A DNA stretch of 64,000 nt from Oscillospiraceae bacterium (GTDB lineage: Bacteria; Bacillota; Clostridia; Oscillospirales; Acutalibacteraceae), in contig SVPY01000007.1 of NCBI GenBank assembly GCA_015065615.1, forward strand, positions 1-64,000. The letters run 5' to 3'. The notes beneath the pieces were generated by a model. It saw only the letters and a list, made by a program, of their open reading frames with translations, had not been told where the DNA came from and searched no databases. Made by a program: the position numbers and the translations under genes. This document shows, one piece after another, positions 42,609-51,737 of this stretch; position 1 is the first letter of the stretch, and the number at the start of each line of letters is the position of its first letter.

Positions 42609-44822
42609 ATGCATAAGGATCTTTTTAATAATAATTATAAGGATATTTATCTTACGGAAGGCAGAAACGGTCAGCCTGTATTCTGCTACAGAACGGGTAT
42701 GACTGTTTACGAGGAGATTTTCGATAATCACAGATTAGTTTCAGCCGGCTGGAATAACTCCGGCACACCTTTAAACGTACTTGAAGGTATGCCTTTCAGA
42801 CTTCATTTCGATGCATTTACTGAGCCTTGGGTTTTTGAGGTGGAAGTAAACGGCGAATGCCTTGACTATGATTGGGAGTACCTTGGCTTTGAGAAAAGAG
42901 AAGAGTACATTGAAACAACGGATACAAAAGTTTTACACGGTATAATAACTTTAACAAACAGAATTTATCCCTTGGAAGTAGAAGTACACACGGTTCTTTC
43001 CGGTAGTGCTGTGTTTACAAGATATATCACTTTAAAAAATAATTCTTCTGAAAAAATGAAGATAAATAAGCTTGTTCCTATGTCCGGCGGTATGGAGATA
43101 ACCTACGACTGGGATCAGTTTGTTGATAGTGAGAATGATAAGAGCAAAGTATATTCCATAGGATACATGGATACCGACAAGCAGTGCGCCGAGGGTGCTT
43201 TCCGCTGGCATGATATGCCTTCAGCAGGTACTAACCTTTACGGCAGATACCGCGGAAACAGGTTCCTTTACCCGATGTTTATGATAAGAAATAACGTATT
43301 AGGCCATATTTATTTTGCTCAGATGGCTTTTACAGGCGGATTTGAGTTTAATCTGAATTTGAATGCAGGCCAGGAAACTAACGGCATTGATATAAGAGGC
43401 GACAGAGCAGATGCTAAGCTTGATTTCAAAATGGCTGTGGCAGGCCCTGCACCCTTGCTTGTGCTTGAAGCAGGTGAAAAATTTAAGTCTCCCGAAATTT
43501 ACATAGGCAGAGTTCAGGGTGACCTTGACGATGCTGTTAATATGATGCATAAGCACGTAAGAAAGTGTGTATTCACACTTCCTGAGCCTAAAGAAAATAT
43601 TGCTACTGTAGGCGCAGGTATAGGCCCCGAAAGAGCTATGACTCCCGAAGCTATTTTCCACACAATGGACACAGCTATAATGGTTGGTGCCGAGAGCTGC
43701 ATTATTGATGCAGGCTGGAATTGCAAGGCTGGCAAGGAATGCGACTGGTATAAAAAGGCAGGCGACTGGACACCCGACCCAATTAAACACGGCGACAACT
43801 TTAAGTCTATTCGTGAAAGATGCCATAAAAATGGCCTTAAATTCGGTATGTGGATGGAGGTCGAAAGAATATCAGGCGGTGCTGAAGTTGGTGCAAATCA
43901 TCCTGAATGGTTCCAGAGTAAATACTTAGGCGATGAAAAGAGCGAAGTTATAGATATGACTAATCCCGAAGCTGCTGCATGGGTGGAGTCACAAATAGAA
44001 AAACTTATTAATGAATACGGTATAGACCTTTTCCGACTTGATTTTAATGTAGATTACAGAGCTTCCATTTGCAAAAATGACCGCGGCGGTATAAAAGAAT
44101 GTAATTACCTGCGCTATTATAAGGCTCTTTACGGGATGTTTGAGAATTTAAGAAAGAAGTACCCAAGCGTTATTTTCGAAAACTGTGCATCGGGCGGCGG
44201 CAGATGCGACCTTGGTATGGTAAGAAACTTCACTCACACCTGGGTTTCCGATTATCAGATAATGCCTAAGGGCTATATGATAACAAACGGTATGACTATG
44301 GTTATACCTCCCGAGCGAGTGGATAGACTTGTAGCAGGTATGAACGGCCATTTAAGAGGCTCACTTGATATGACTGTAAGGCAGACCTTAATGGCAAAGC
44401 CTACTACAAATACCTATAATCCTATGGGCAGCAATATGAACCCTCAGGAAATTGAGTTCGTTCGCCACAGCTTTGATATTTACAAAAGCTTTATAAGACC
44501 TTATATGACTGACGGACTTATCTTCCACCACACGCCTGAGTGTTTTGGACATCAGCCTAAAGGCGTTGGCATAATTGAAAGAAGCAGTAATGACGGCACT
44601 AAGGGTGTTATAGGTGTATTTAACTTAGCAAGCGTTAAGGATGAATACGTTGTGGTATATCCTAAGGGTCTTGATGAAGGCAAAACTTATGAAGTTACTT
44701 TTGATAACAAGAGAACTACTGCAAAAGTAAGCGGATTTACACTTGTTAACGATGGTATAAGAGTGAGAAACAGTGTTTCTTTTTCTAGTGAACTTATCCT
44801 TTATAAAGCGATTGAAGAATAA
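42609..44822 (+). CDS. GH36 alpha-galactosidase
   Basis: 737 residues, no signal peptide. An N-terminal beta-supersandwich (1-320) precedes the barrel. Landmarks: ESCIIDAGW, FGMWMEVERISGGAEVGANHPEWF, nucleophile Asp in DLFRLDFNVDYR (near 473), ENCASGGGRCDLGMV, and acid/base Asp in HTWVSDYQ (near 546). It hydrolyses terminal alpha-galactose from raffinose-type or galactomannan oligosaccharides in the cytoplasm. The divergent AraC regulator is the probable controller. Confidence 0.94.
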   Translation: MHKDLFNNNYKDIYLTEGRNGQPVFCYRTGMTVYEEIFDNHRLVSAGWNNSGTPLNVLEGMPFRLHFDAFTEPWVFEVEVNGECLDYDWEYLGFEKREEYIETTDTKVLHGIITLTNRIYPLEVEVHTVLSGSAVFTRYITLKNNSSEKMKINKLVPMSGGMEITYDWDQFVDSENDKSKVYSIGYMDTDKQCAEGAFRWHDMPSAGTNLYGRYRGNRFLYPMFMIRNNVLGHIYFAQMAFTGGFEFNLNLNAGQETNGIDIRGDRADAKLDFKMAVAGPAPLLVLEAGEKFKSPEIYIGRVQGDLDDAVNMMHKHVRKCVFTLPEPKENIATVGAGIGPERAMTPEAIFHTMDTAIMVGAESCIIDAGWNCKAGKECDWYKKAGDWTPDPIKHGDNFKSIRERCHKNGLKFGMWMEVERISGGAEVGANHPEWFQSKYLGDEKSEVIDMTNPEAAAWVESQIEKLINEYGIDLFRLDFNVDYRASICKNDRGGIKECNYLRYYKALYGMFENLRKKYPSVIFENCASGGGRCDLGMVRNFTHTWVSDYQIMPKGYMITNGMTMVIPPERVDRLVAGMNGHLRGSLDMTVRQTLMAKPTTNTYNPMGSNMNPQEIEFVRHSFDIYKSFIRPYMTDGLIFHHTPECFGHQPKGVGIIERSSNDGTKGVIGVFNLASVKDEYVVVYPKGLDEGKTYEVTFDNKRTTAKVSGFTLVNDGIRVRNSVSFSSELILYKAIEE

Positions 44823-44828
44823 AATAAA

Positions 44829-44863
44829 TCCGCAGGCTCAAAAATGAGTCTGCGGAATTTTTT
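44829..44863. terminator. bidirectional terminator
   Basis: TCCGCAGGCTC / GAGTCTGCGGA stem followed by ATTTTTT, between convergent genes. Confidence 0.85.
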
Positions 44864-46037
44864 AGTCGGGTAAAACCTCAAGGGCTTGACTTAAATCATT
44901 TATAAGGGTGTCGATGTCCTCTAAGCCGACGTGTATTCTGACAAGCCTTTCAGGCTGACCGTATTCCTTTTGGATGGGGTTAGCACCTGATAAAGCGACC
45001 AAGCTTTCAAAACCGCCCCAGCTGACGCCGTTCTGGAAATAATGAAGCTTATTTACGAAATTGCGGGCATCCTGCCAGGTGCCCTTGGGCTCGAAGCTGA
45101 GTAAGCCGTTGGTGCCTGATAAATATTTTGCGAACATCTCTTTTTGCTCGAAGGTATCGCTGCCGGGGTAGAAGACCTTTTTGACCTTTGGGTGGTTTTC
45201 AAGGAATTTTGCAACCTTCATACCGTTTTCGCCGTGCTGCTTAAGGCGCATGGGAAGAGTTCTTATGCCTCTTATAAGAAGCCAGGCGGCGTGAGGGTCC
45301 ATACAACCGCCAAACCAGGTTCTTTCTCTGTCCTGAATGCTCTGGATTATTTCCTTTCTTGCAGCAATAGCACCTGCAACAATGTCGCTGTGACCGCCAA
45401 GATACTTTGAGCAGGTGTGGCAGCTGATGTCAATACCGTATTTCAAAGGCTGCTGGTGAAGGGGTGTGGCGTAGGTATTGTCTATAATGGTGCCGATTCC
45501 CTTTTCTTTAGCTATTTTTGCCACGGCTTCAAGGTCTTGTATTTTAAATACCATGGTTGAAGGACTTTCAAGATATATAAGTGTTGTGTTTTCCTTTATT
45601 GCGTTTTCGATTTCCTTGGGGTCATCACCGCCCACAAAGGTATACTCAACACCGAATTTATCAGGTAGATAATCCCTTACTATGCTTAAAACGTTACTGT
45701 ATGATGAGGCTGCCAGAATAATATGGCAGTCTTTTTTTACAAAGTACATTATAGCGGCGCTTATGGCAGCCATACCAGAGGAGAAGCAGAGGGCGCCGTC
45801 AGCTCCTTCCAAAGCAGCTATTTTTCTTTCGGCGATGTCTACTGTAGGGTTGGAGGTTCTTGAGTAGCCGTAGCCATGTGCTGTAACACCGTTACACTCT
45901 GTGGGACTTACAAAAAGTGAATTCTGAAATATGGGCGGAACAATAGCTCCGCTGAATTTTCCGTACTCGTCACCTAAGTGAGTACAAATGTCAAGGACAT
46001 TTGCGTATTTTTTATCTTCTTCAGTTAAGAAAGCCAT
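44862..46037 (-). CDS. PLP-dependent Cys/Met metabolism enzyme (gamma-synthase/lyase family)
   Basis: The track begins at a GTG (46046), but AGGTG is spaced best for the ATG at 46037, giving 391 residues. HGYGYSRTSNPTVDIAERKIAALEGADGALCFSSGMAAISAAIM is the family opening; TCSKYLGGHSDIVAG holds the PLP lysine; the C-terminus has SWGGFESLV and RIHVGLEDIDTLINDL. Members include cystathionine gamma-synthase, beta- or gamma-lyase and O-acetylhomoserine sulfhydrylase; the exact reaction cannot be chosen from sequence alone. Confidence 0.9.
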   Translation of the reverse strand: MAFLTEEDKKYANVLDICTHLGDEYGKFSGAIVPPIFQNSLFVSPTECNGVTAHGYGYSRTSNPTVDIAERKIAALEGADGALCFSSGMAAISAAIMYFVKKDCHIILAASSYSNVLSIVRDYLPDKFGVEYTFVGGDDPKEIENAIKENTTLIYLESPSTMVFKIQDLEAVAKIAKEKGIGTIIDNTYATPLHQQPLKYGIDISCHTCSKYLGGHSDIVAGAIAARKEIIQSIQDRERTWFGGCMDPHAAWLLIRGIRTLPMRLKQHGENGMKVAKFLENHPKVKKVFYPGSDTFEQKEMFAKYLSGTNGLLSFEPKGTWQDARNFVNKLHYFQNGVSWGGFESLVALSGANPIQKEYGQPERLVRIHVGLEDIDTLINDLSQALEVLPD

Positions 46038-46138
46038 ATTAATCACCTGACTTAATTGTTTTTCGGCATTATTCTGCCGTTTTCTTTATACTACCACTTT
46101 GATTTTTAAAAGTAAATGAACTTTTTTAAGCTGTTTTA

Positions 46139-46167
46139 TTGACAGCGAGATTAAAATAGTATATAAT
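46139..46167 (+). promoter_or_regulatory. consensus promoter of the SOS operon
   Basis: TTGACA, 17-bp spacer, TATAAT: a perfect sigma-A promoter immediately followed by two LexA boxes. Confidence 0.9.
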
Positions 46168-46168
46168 C

Positions 46169-46195
46169 AGAACAAAAGTTCGGAACATTTGTTCG
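46169..46195. promoter_or_regulatory. tandem LexA (DinR) boxes
   Basis: AGAACAAAAGTTCG (46169-46182) and GGAACATTTGTTCG (46182-46195; reverse strand CGAACAAATGTTCC). Both match the Gram-positive SOS consensus CGAAC-4-GTTCG with at most one outer mismatch. They touch end to end over the transcription start, so LexA would block initiation until DNA damage. Confidence 0.9.
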
Positions 46196-46218
46196 ATATA
46201 ATTTAGAGAGGTGAGCCC

Positions 46219-47406
46219 GTGTACAGACAAGGAAGAGTGATACTTCACTGCGATATGAATAATTACTTTGCTACGGTAGAGGAAAAGTACGAACCGAAGC
46301 TTAAAAATATTCCCTTTGCCGTATGCGGCGACCCGCAGATGCGCCACAGCATAGTGATGGCTAAAAATTCCCTTGCAAAAAAGTACGGGGTCATTTCGGG
46401 TATAAGCTTCAGTCAGGCAAAAAAGCTGTGCCCGAATTTACAGTATATAAAGGCGGATTACGGTAAATATTTATCGGAGACCAAGGCGGCAAGAGAAATT
46501 TATAAAAAGTATACCGATAAAATTATCCCTTACGGACTTGACGAAGCGTGGCTTGATATGACGGATACGGGCGCGGATATAGATGAAGCAAAGCAGATAG
46601 CGGATATAATCAGGTATGAAATCTACTACAGCCGTGAGCTTTCGGCTTCGGTGGGAATAGGAGATAATTTGATATTTGCAAAGCTCGGCAGCGACTATAA
46701 AAAGCCCAACGCCACCACTCTTATTACAAGGAATAATTATAAGGAGCTGGTGTGGCCTTTGCCTGCCAAGGATTTATTGTTTGTGGGCGAGAGAAGAAAC
46801 AAGCTGCTTGCGGGATTCGGCATAAATACAATAGGCGATATCGCTTTAGCTGAGGAAAAAATGCTTAAAAGGCTGCTGGGCAAGGTGGGCGGTGATTTAA
46901 AATCCTTTGCAAACGGGGACGACAGAAGTTTTCACCCCGAAAACGATACAGTTAAAAGTGTGGGAAATACCATCACTGCGCCTAAGGATATAGAAAATAC
47001 TGCCGATGCGCTGGCTTTAATTTATCTGCTTTCAAATGCCGTGGCAATCAGGCTTAAAAAACACGCTCTTGCCGCCTTGACGGTAAGCGTGATTTTTAAA
47101 GATAATAAGTTTATAGGTTTTACAAGAAGCTTTACTTCGAAAATACCCGTGAGCAGCGGCGAAGAGATTTTTATAACAGCAAAAGAACTGCTTTTAAAGC
47201 ATTATAAATGGGAATGCTCTTTAAGGTCGCTGGGTATAAGGGCGGAAAATTTGATAGATAATAAATTTACTCAGCTTTCATTTTTTGCTAACGACAGCGA
47301 GAGTGAAATATACCTTTCAAAGGAGATGGAGCTTGCGGTAAATCAGCTTAAATACAGGGTAGGGGAATTAAGTTTGGAAAAAACATCGATGATAGGAGAA
47401 TACTGA
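46219..47406 (+). CDS. dinB: Y-family DNA polymerase (Pol IV-like)
   Basis: 395 residues from a GTG preceded by GAGAGGTGAG. Catalytic carboxylates lie in LHCDMNNYFATVEE (Asp12) and YGLDEAWLDMT (about 105-108). ASVGIGDNLIFAKLGSDYKKPNATT and the helix-hairpin-helix GFGINTIGDIALAEEKMLKRLLG are typical. QLSFF near 355 is a likely beta-clamp-binding motif. It does error-prone bypass of damaged bases. LexA boxes and the adjacent SRAP gene place it in the SOS regulon. Confidence 0.94.
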   Translation: MYRQGRVILHCDMNNYFATVEEKYEPKLKNIPFAVCGDPQMRHSIVMAKNSLAKKYGVISGISFSQAKKLCPNLQYIKADYGKYLSETKAAREIYKKYTDKIIPYGLDEAWLDMTDTGADIDEAKQIADIIRYEIYYSRELSASVGIGDNLIFAKLGSDYKKPNATTLITRNNYKELVWPLPAKDLLFVGERRNKLLAGFGINTIGDIALAEEKMLKRLLGKVGGDLKSFANGDDRSFHPENDTVKSVGNTITAPKDIENTADALALIYLLSNAVAIRLKKHALAALTVSVIFKDNKFIGFTRSFTSKIPVSSGEEIFITAKELLLKHYKWECSLRSLGIRAENLIDNKFTQLSFFANDSESEIYLSKEMELAVNQLKYRVGELSLEKTSMIGEY

Positions 47407-47408
47407 TT

Positions 47409-48041
47409 ATGTGCGGAAGATATACGGTACTTACGGAAGATGAAATTATAAAGATACGGCAGATTTTAAGGGATATTTCCCTTGGGTTGGTTCGCGACGA
47501 AATAGGAAAAAATGCTGTAGATGAGGGCGGCAAAAAAGAGGTGTTCCCCACAAATACCGCTCCCGTAATTACGAGAGACAAATTAGGTGTGAATTTTGAG
47601 AATATAAAATGGGGCTTCAAAAAATGGCAGGACGGCGGTGTCATTATAAACGCAAGGGCAGAGACCTTAAAAGAAAAAGTTATGTTTGCAAAGCACCTTT
47701 TTACGGGCAGGTGCGTTGTGCCTGCAGGTGAATTTTTCGAGTGGGAAAGGATTGGCGGAAAAAAGAAAAAGTACTACGCAAAGGATAGGGGCGGAAACCT
47801 TCTTTTTATGGCAGGCTTATACAGAAACGTCAGGGATAATGAGTCAGTAAGCGGCTATAGCCGTGAATTTGTTATAATTACAAAGAATTCAGTAACCGAA
47901 ATAAACAAGATTCACAGCCGTATGCCTGTTCTTTTGCGAGTGGATCAGATTGAACCGTGGCTTAACGGAAAAATGAGTCCCGAGGAACTGGTGAGTTCTT
48001 ACTATGAAGTAGAAATAGCTCCCTGTGAGGATGAAAAGTAA
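47409..48041 (+). CDS. SOS response-associated peptidase (SRAP/YedK-HMCES)
   Basis: 210 residues, starting 2 bp after the polymerase gene. MCGRY supplies the catalytic Cys2 after Met removal. INARAET (Asn), GEFFEWE (Glu) and IHSRMPVLL (His) are the other conserved active-site residues. SRAP proteins form a thiazolidine cross-link with abasic sites in single-stranded DNA and so shield them. The pairing with a translesion polymerase under LexA makes a compact damage-tolerance operon. Confidence 0.95.
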   Translation: MCGRYTVLTEDEIIKIRQILRDISLGLVRDEIGKNAVDEGGKKEVFPTNTAPVITRDKLGVNFENIKWGFKKWQDGGVIINARAETLKEKVMFAKHLFTGRCVVPAGEFFEWERIGGKKKKYYAKDRGGNLLFMAGLYRNVRDNESVSGYSREFVIITKNSVTEINKIHSRMPVLLRVDQIEPWLNGKMSPEELVSSYYEVEIAPCEDEK

Positions 48042-48050
48042 GATATTTTA

Positions 48051-48079
48051 TTGCTAACGATTTCTCCTTATGCTATAAT
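48051..48079 (+). promoter_or_regulatory. promoter of the 48134 operon
   Basis: TTGCTA, 17-bp spacer, TATAAT, with TGC immediately before the -10 (extended -10). Confidence 0.7.
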
Positions 48080-48133
48080 GAAAATATCTGATAAATTACT
48101 TTGTTAACTAATTAAGTAAGAAAAGGTGATATT

Positions 48134-49645
48134 ATGGCTAAGTTGTTTGCAAATATCGATACTAACGATTACGGTGACAGATTTTTAAATGACCTGACTG
48201 ATAAGAAAAATAACCTTATAAAAGAGGACCTTTATCCTTTTGTGGATCAGTACGCAGGTAAAAGCGTAACGGATTTGCTTATTTGCTTAACCTGCCAGTA
48301 TTCAATTCCTGAAAGCAAGGTTTTAAGTGACTCAATATATAAATATAAAGAGGAAATTGAGAACGGTATTCCAGTAAATTATAAAGAACGTTTCCGCGGA
48401 ATTTATAAAATGTATAAAGAGTATGGTATTGATCCCATTGAGGTGTGGCTTGAAAGATGCAGGGATGTTAATTTAACTCCTTGGGTAACACTTCGAATGA
48501 ACGACTGCCACTGCCCTGAGCTTGACACTTGCTTCTTGCGCCCCGAATTTTTCTATGAAGCTAAGAAAAACGGATGGATGATAGGCGAAAAATACGGATA
48601 TTTCAGAAACTGCCTTGATTATGCGGCGGAAGAAGTAAGAAATTTGTGGCTTAATTACATTGACGAGCAGCTTTATAAATATGACGTGGATGGCTTAGAG
48701 CTTGACTTCCAGCGCGAAATTCACTGCTTTGACTATATAAATCAGCCTGAGTGCTATAAGATAATGAATGATTTTATAAGAAAAGTAAAGGGGATAGTTA
48801 CAAAGCACGAAGAAATTAAAGGTCATAAAATTATGCTGGGCGTAAGGCTTATGCGCGATATTGAGCAGAATAAAGCTTACGGCTTCGATGCAGTTACATG
48901 GGATAAAGAAAAGTTAGTGGATATGATAGTTGTTACTCCCCGATGGGAAACTAACGACAGCGATATGCCCATTAAAGCTTGGAAAGAAACCTTAAAAAAT
49001 ACCGAAATTTATGCAGGTATGGAAACTTTAATAAAAAGTTGCGATAAACGAGGCCATGCAACAGCGGACTCTATAAGGGGATACTCTAACCGTTATCTTT
49101 CCGACGGTGCCGACGGAATGTATTTATTTAACTATTATCCGCTTCCCGACAGCGATTCAGAGGGCGAGAAGATTAGAAAAGCAAGAAGTATGGATATTTT
49201 TGCTACCTGCGGTAATTTAGATGACGTACGCTCAAAAGCGATGCGTTATATCGTAACAAAGCAGGATATGGTGCCGGAAGGTTATAAAGGGTATAAGCCT
49301 TTGCCCATTTTATTAAATGGTGAAGAACAGAATATTAGAGTAAACGTAGGCGAATTGCCTGCCGAAAAGAAAGTTAAGTTATTTATAGGTATCGAGGGAA
49401 CAGAAGCTTTTGAGACGGAAGTTAAAGTTTTTGGCAATAAACTGAATTTAACCCGTGAAAACCCGAAGCCTGCCGATATGCAGGAAATTGTTACTGAAGG
49501 GGAAATCGTTTGCGAATGCGGATATATTTCAAACGGCACTCTTACTTACTCTGCTATGGTGGAAACCTTAACAAGCGGCGAATACGAAATAAGTTTTTCA
49601 GGCAATAAAGGTAAAATTACCTATATCGAATTTTATATAGAATAA
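48134..49645 (+). CDS. TIM-barrel glycosidase-like protein, family unassigned
   Basis: 503 residues, no signal peptide. Barrel-type segments: IDPIEVWLERCRDVNLTPWVTLRMNDCH, VDGLELDFQREIHCF (LELDFQRE resembles the acid end of a barrel strand), IMLGVRLMRD, GADGMYLFNYYPLP. The last 100 residues look like a beta-sandwich. I cannot match it to a GH family; GHL10- or DUF4434-like barrels are the closest in style. It is followed after 2 bp by another glycosidase-like gene, so the pair probably works on one substrate. Confidence 0.65.
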   Translation: MAKLFANIDTNDYGDRFLNDLTDKKNNLIKEDLYPFVDQYAGKSVTDLLICLTCQYSIPESKVLSDSIYKYKEEIENGIPVNYKERFRGIYKMYKEYGIDPIEVWLERCRDVNLTPWVTLRMNDCHCPELDTCFLRPEFFYEAKKNGWMIGEKYGYFRNCLDYAAEEVRNLWLNYIDEQLYKYDVDGLELDFQREIHCFDYINQPECYKIMNDFIRKVKGIVTKHEEIKGHKIMLGVRLMRDIEQNKAYGFDAVTWDKEKLVDMIVVTPRWETNDSDMPIKAWKETLKNTEIYAGMETLIKSCDKRGHATADSIRGYSNRYLSDGADGMYLFNYYPLPDSDSEGEKIRKARSMDIFATCGNLDDVRSKAMRYIVTKQDMVPEGYKGYKPLPILLNGEEQNIRVNVGELPAEKKVKLFIGIEGTEAFETEVKVFGNKLNLTRENPKPADMQEIVTEGEIVCECGYISNGTLTYSAMVETLTSGEYEISFSGNKGKITYIEFYIE

Positions 49646-49647
49646 TT

Positions 49648-51669
49648 ATGAGAAATTTTGAAAGTAAATTTAAATTTGAAAGTAAATACGGCATTATAAA
49701 GCCGCAGCATTTGGGAATTTCCGGTAACAGATGCCTTGTAACAACTCCTTTTAATTACGTTACCGACCTTGAAAGTTTGCAGGCTCCCCCTTATGCCAAC
49801 ACAGGCTTTAGAAGTGAAGTTAAAATAGGCGGCGAAAGTGTAAAGTGCAATGAATATACCTGGAGAATAAACCTGATAGAGCGAAAGGGTGCTACCAGAG
49901 ATTTTGAAGTTTCTTCCCTTTCTGTTATTCCTCCTTATAAAAATGCAGTTTTGCAAGCCGTAAAAGTAAAAAACACTTCTGGAAGGGATATAGATATCCC
50001 GTTGGAGCTTTGGTATAAGGGAAACAGTGAATATTTAAACGACTGGATATTCCTGATTCCAAAAGTGACAAAGCCTGAGGCTGATGAGGTTGTGCTTGAA
50101 AATAAAGCTCTTTTGCTAAAAAACAGAGACGGCGCCGCATTTGCCATAACAAGCTCCTTAGAGTTTGAACATTTTGCTCTTGCTAAAATACTTAAAACAA
50201 GGGTTAGTTTTAAACCCGATGAAGAAAAGGTGTTTTATTTTTCTTTCCATTCAGGCCATATCGATACTCTAGAGGCTGAATATCTTCAGGTTATGGCGGA
50301 TTATGAAAGATACGTGGATGAAGCGTTTTTATTCGCAGAAAACGAGGAAAAAAGGCTTCTTTCGGCACTTCCTGAATTTAAAAGCGATAACGAAGCATAT
50401 GAAAAATTTTACTACCGTTCCTTGGCTACCTTGCTTTTGAACCGATGGGAGATACCGCTTTTTAAACTTAACCCCTACTATAGCACAGGCGGAACTACCG
50501 GCGGATGTATGTGTTCTTATCTTTGGGATTACGCCGGCCCATGGAATATACACCCTCTTGTGGATAAAGACGTGACAAAAGAGGAGATAAAAGCCTTTCT
50601 TGCGGTTGACCTTAGCTCTTCATATGCTATTATGCCTGTGGACGGCAAGAAAAACGGCCCGTGGTACCAGATAAATCAGGAGAAAATAATTGCGCTTATT
50701 TACCACTACCTTACAAATACGGGTGATTTTGCTTTTCTTAATGAGCAGGCAGGAGAGAAGACTGTAATAGAATGGGTTAAATTCCACGCATATTTTGGAG
50801 ATAATCTTGAAAAAGAAGCTAACTTAATTGATTACGGGGTAAAAGGCGAAGATCATCTGGAACTCAGGCGAGGCATACCTTACCATGGAATTATGCCCGA
50901 CCTTAATATGAGAAGGTACAAAACTTACGAGAGAGCAAGTGAGATATTATCCCTTTACGGTACGCCTGACGATAATTTGATGCAAAGAGCGAAGCTTGTG
51001 GCAGCTCTTGCCAAAGAAAAGCTTTGGGATAAGGACAAAAAATGGTTCAAATTCATTATCGACGGCAAGGAAGACTATCGTTATACCGTGCAGATGTTTA
51101 AGTTTTTAGATAGCGGCGCGGCGGATAAGGAGATAGTGGAGGGGCTTGTTTCCCATTTGAACGATAAAGAGTTCCTTTCTGATTTCGGTTTGCACAGTAT
51201 GAGCAAATTGGACGAAGCTTATGATCAGGTGGATATTGATAACGGTGGCGGCGGAATTTGCTCGCTGTTTGTTCCTGTTATATTGGAGCAGTTATATAAA
51301 ATTGGTAAATGTGAAATTGCAAACGATATACTGAATAGAGTTCTTTGGTGGGGCGAAAGAATGCCTTATTGGGGAGATTCATTAACTGCCAACGCCATTG
51401 CTTACAGAGAAGATACTCCCTTGCAGGCTACAATCGGTTCATCCGCAGCGGCGCAGATGATAATTTTCGGTATATTCGGGGTGAAATCGGATTTTTACGG
51501 AAATATAACTATCAATCCTGTAAAAAATCCTCCCGATAAGAATATGCGCCTTATAAATATGAAACTGAGAGGCAAAATTTTCAGTATTTATTTAAATGAG
51601 CAGGATTATACTGTAGAAACAGAGAACGTTAAAATTACAAAGCAGTATGGCGAAAAAACGGTAATATAA
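49648..51669 (+). CDS. (alpha/alpha)6-barrel glycosidase-like protein
   Basis: 673 residues, no signal peptide. Residues 1-230 form a beta-sandwich (YTWRINLIERKGATRDFEVSSLSVIPPYKNAVLQAVKVKNTSG). The rest is a six-hairpin barrel: GGTTGGCMCSYLWDYAGPWNIHPL, YQINQEKIIALIYHYLTNTGD, LELRRGIPYHGIMPDL, DEAYDQVDIDNGGGGICSLFVPVIL, TPLQATIGSSAAAQMIIFGIFGV. The domain order resembles GH63, GH78 or GH95-type enzymes. Acidic residues in WDYAGP and VDIDNGG are candidate catalytic sites. Substrate unknown. Confidence 0.7.
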   Translation: MRNFESKFKFESKYGIIKPQHLGISGNRCLVTTPFNYVTDLESLQAPPYANTGFRSEVKIGGESVKCNEYTWRINLIERKGATRDFEVSSLSVIPPYKNAVLQAVKVKNTSGRDIDIPLELWYKGNSEYLNDWIFLIPKVTKPEADEVVLENKALLLKNRDGAAFAITSSLEFEHFALAKILKTRVSFKPDEEKVFYFSFHSGHIDTLEAEYLQVMADYERYVDEAFLFAENEEKRLLSALPEFKSDNEAYEKFYYRSLATLLLNRWEIPLFKLNPYYSTGGTTGGCMCSYLWDYAGPWNIHPLVDKDVTKEEIKAFLAVDLSSSYAIMPVDGKKNGPWYQINQEKIIALIYHYLTNTGDFAFLNEQAGEKTVIEWVKFHAYFGDNLEKEANLIDYGVKGEDHLELRRGIPYHGIMPDLNMRRYKTYERASEILSLYGTPDDNLMQRAKLVAALAKEKLWDKDKKWFKFIIDGKEDYRYTVQMFKFLDSGAADKEIVEGLVSHLNDKEFLSDFGLHSMSKLDEAYDQVDIDNGGGGICSLFVPVILEQLYKIGKCEIANDILNRVLWWGERMPYWGDSLTANAIAYREDTPLQATIGSSAAAQMIIFGIFGVKSDFYGNITINPVKNPPDKNMRLINMKLRGKIFSIYLNEQDYTVETENVKITKQYGEKTVI

Positions 51670-51673
51670 ATAA

Positions 51674-51715
51674 AAAAGAGAAGGGTTCATTTTAAAGCTT
51701 GAATCCTTCTCTTTT
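51674..51715. terminator. bidirectional terminator
   Basis: AAAAGAGAAGGGTTCA / TGAATCCTTCTCTTTT, 16-bp stem with one G-U pair, between convergent genes. Confidence 0.9.
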
Positions 51716-51737
51716 AATTTTGATAGTTGGTATTTAA

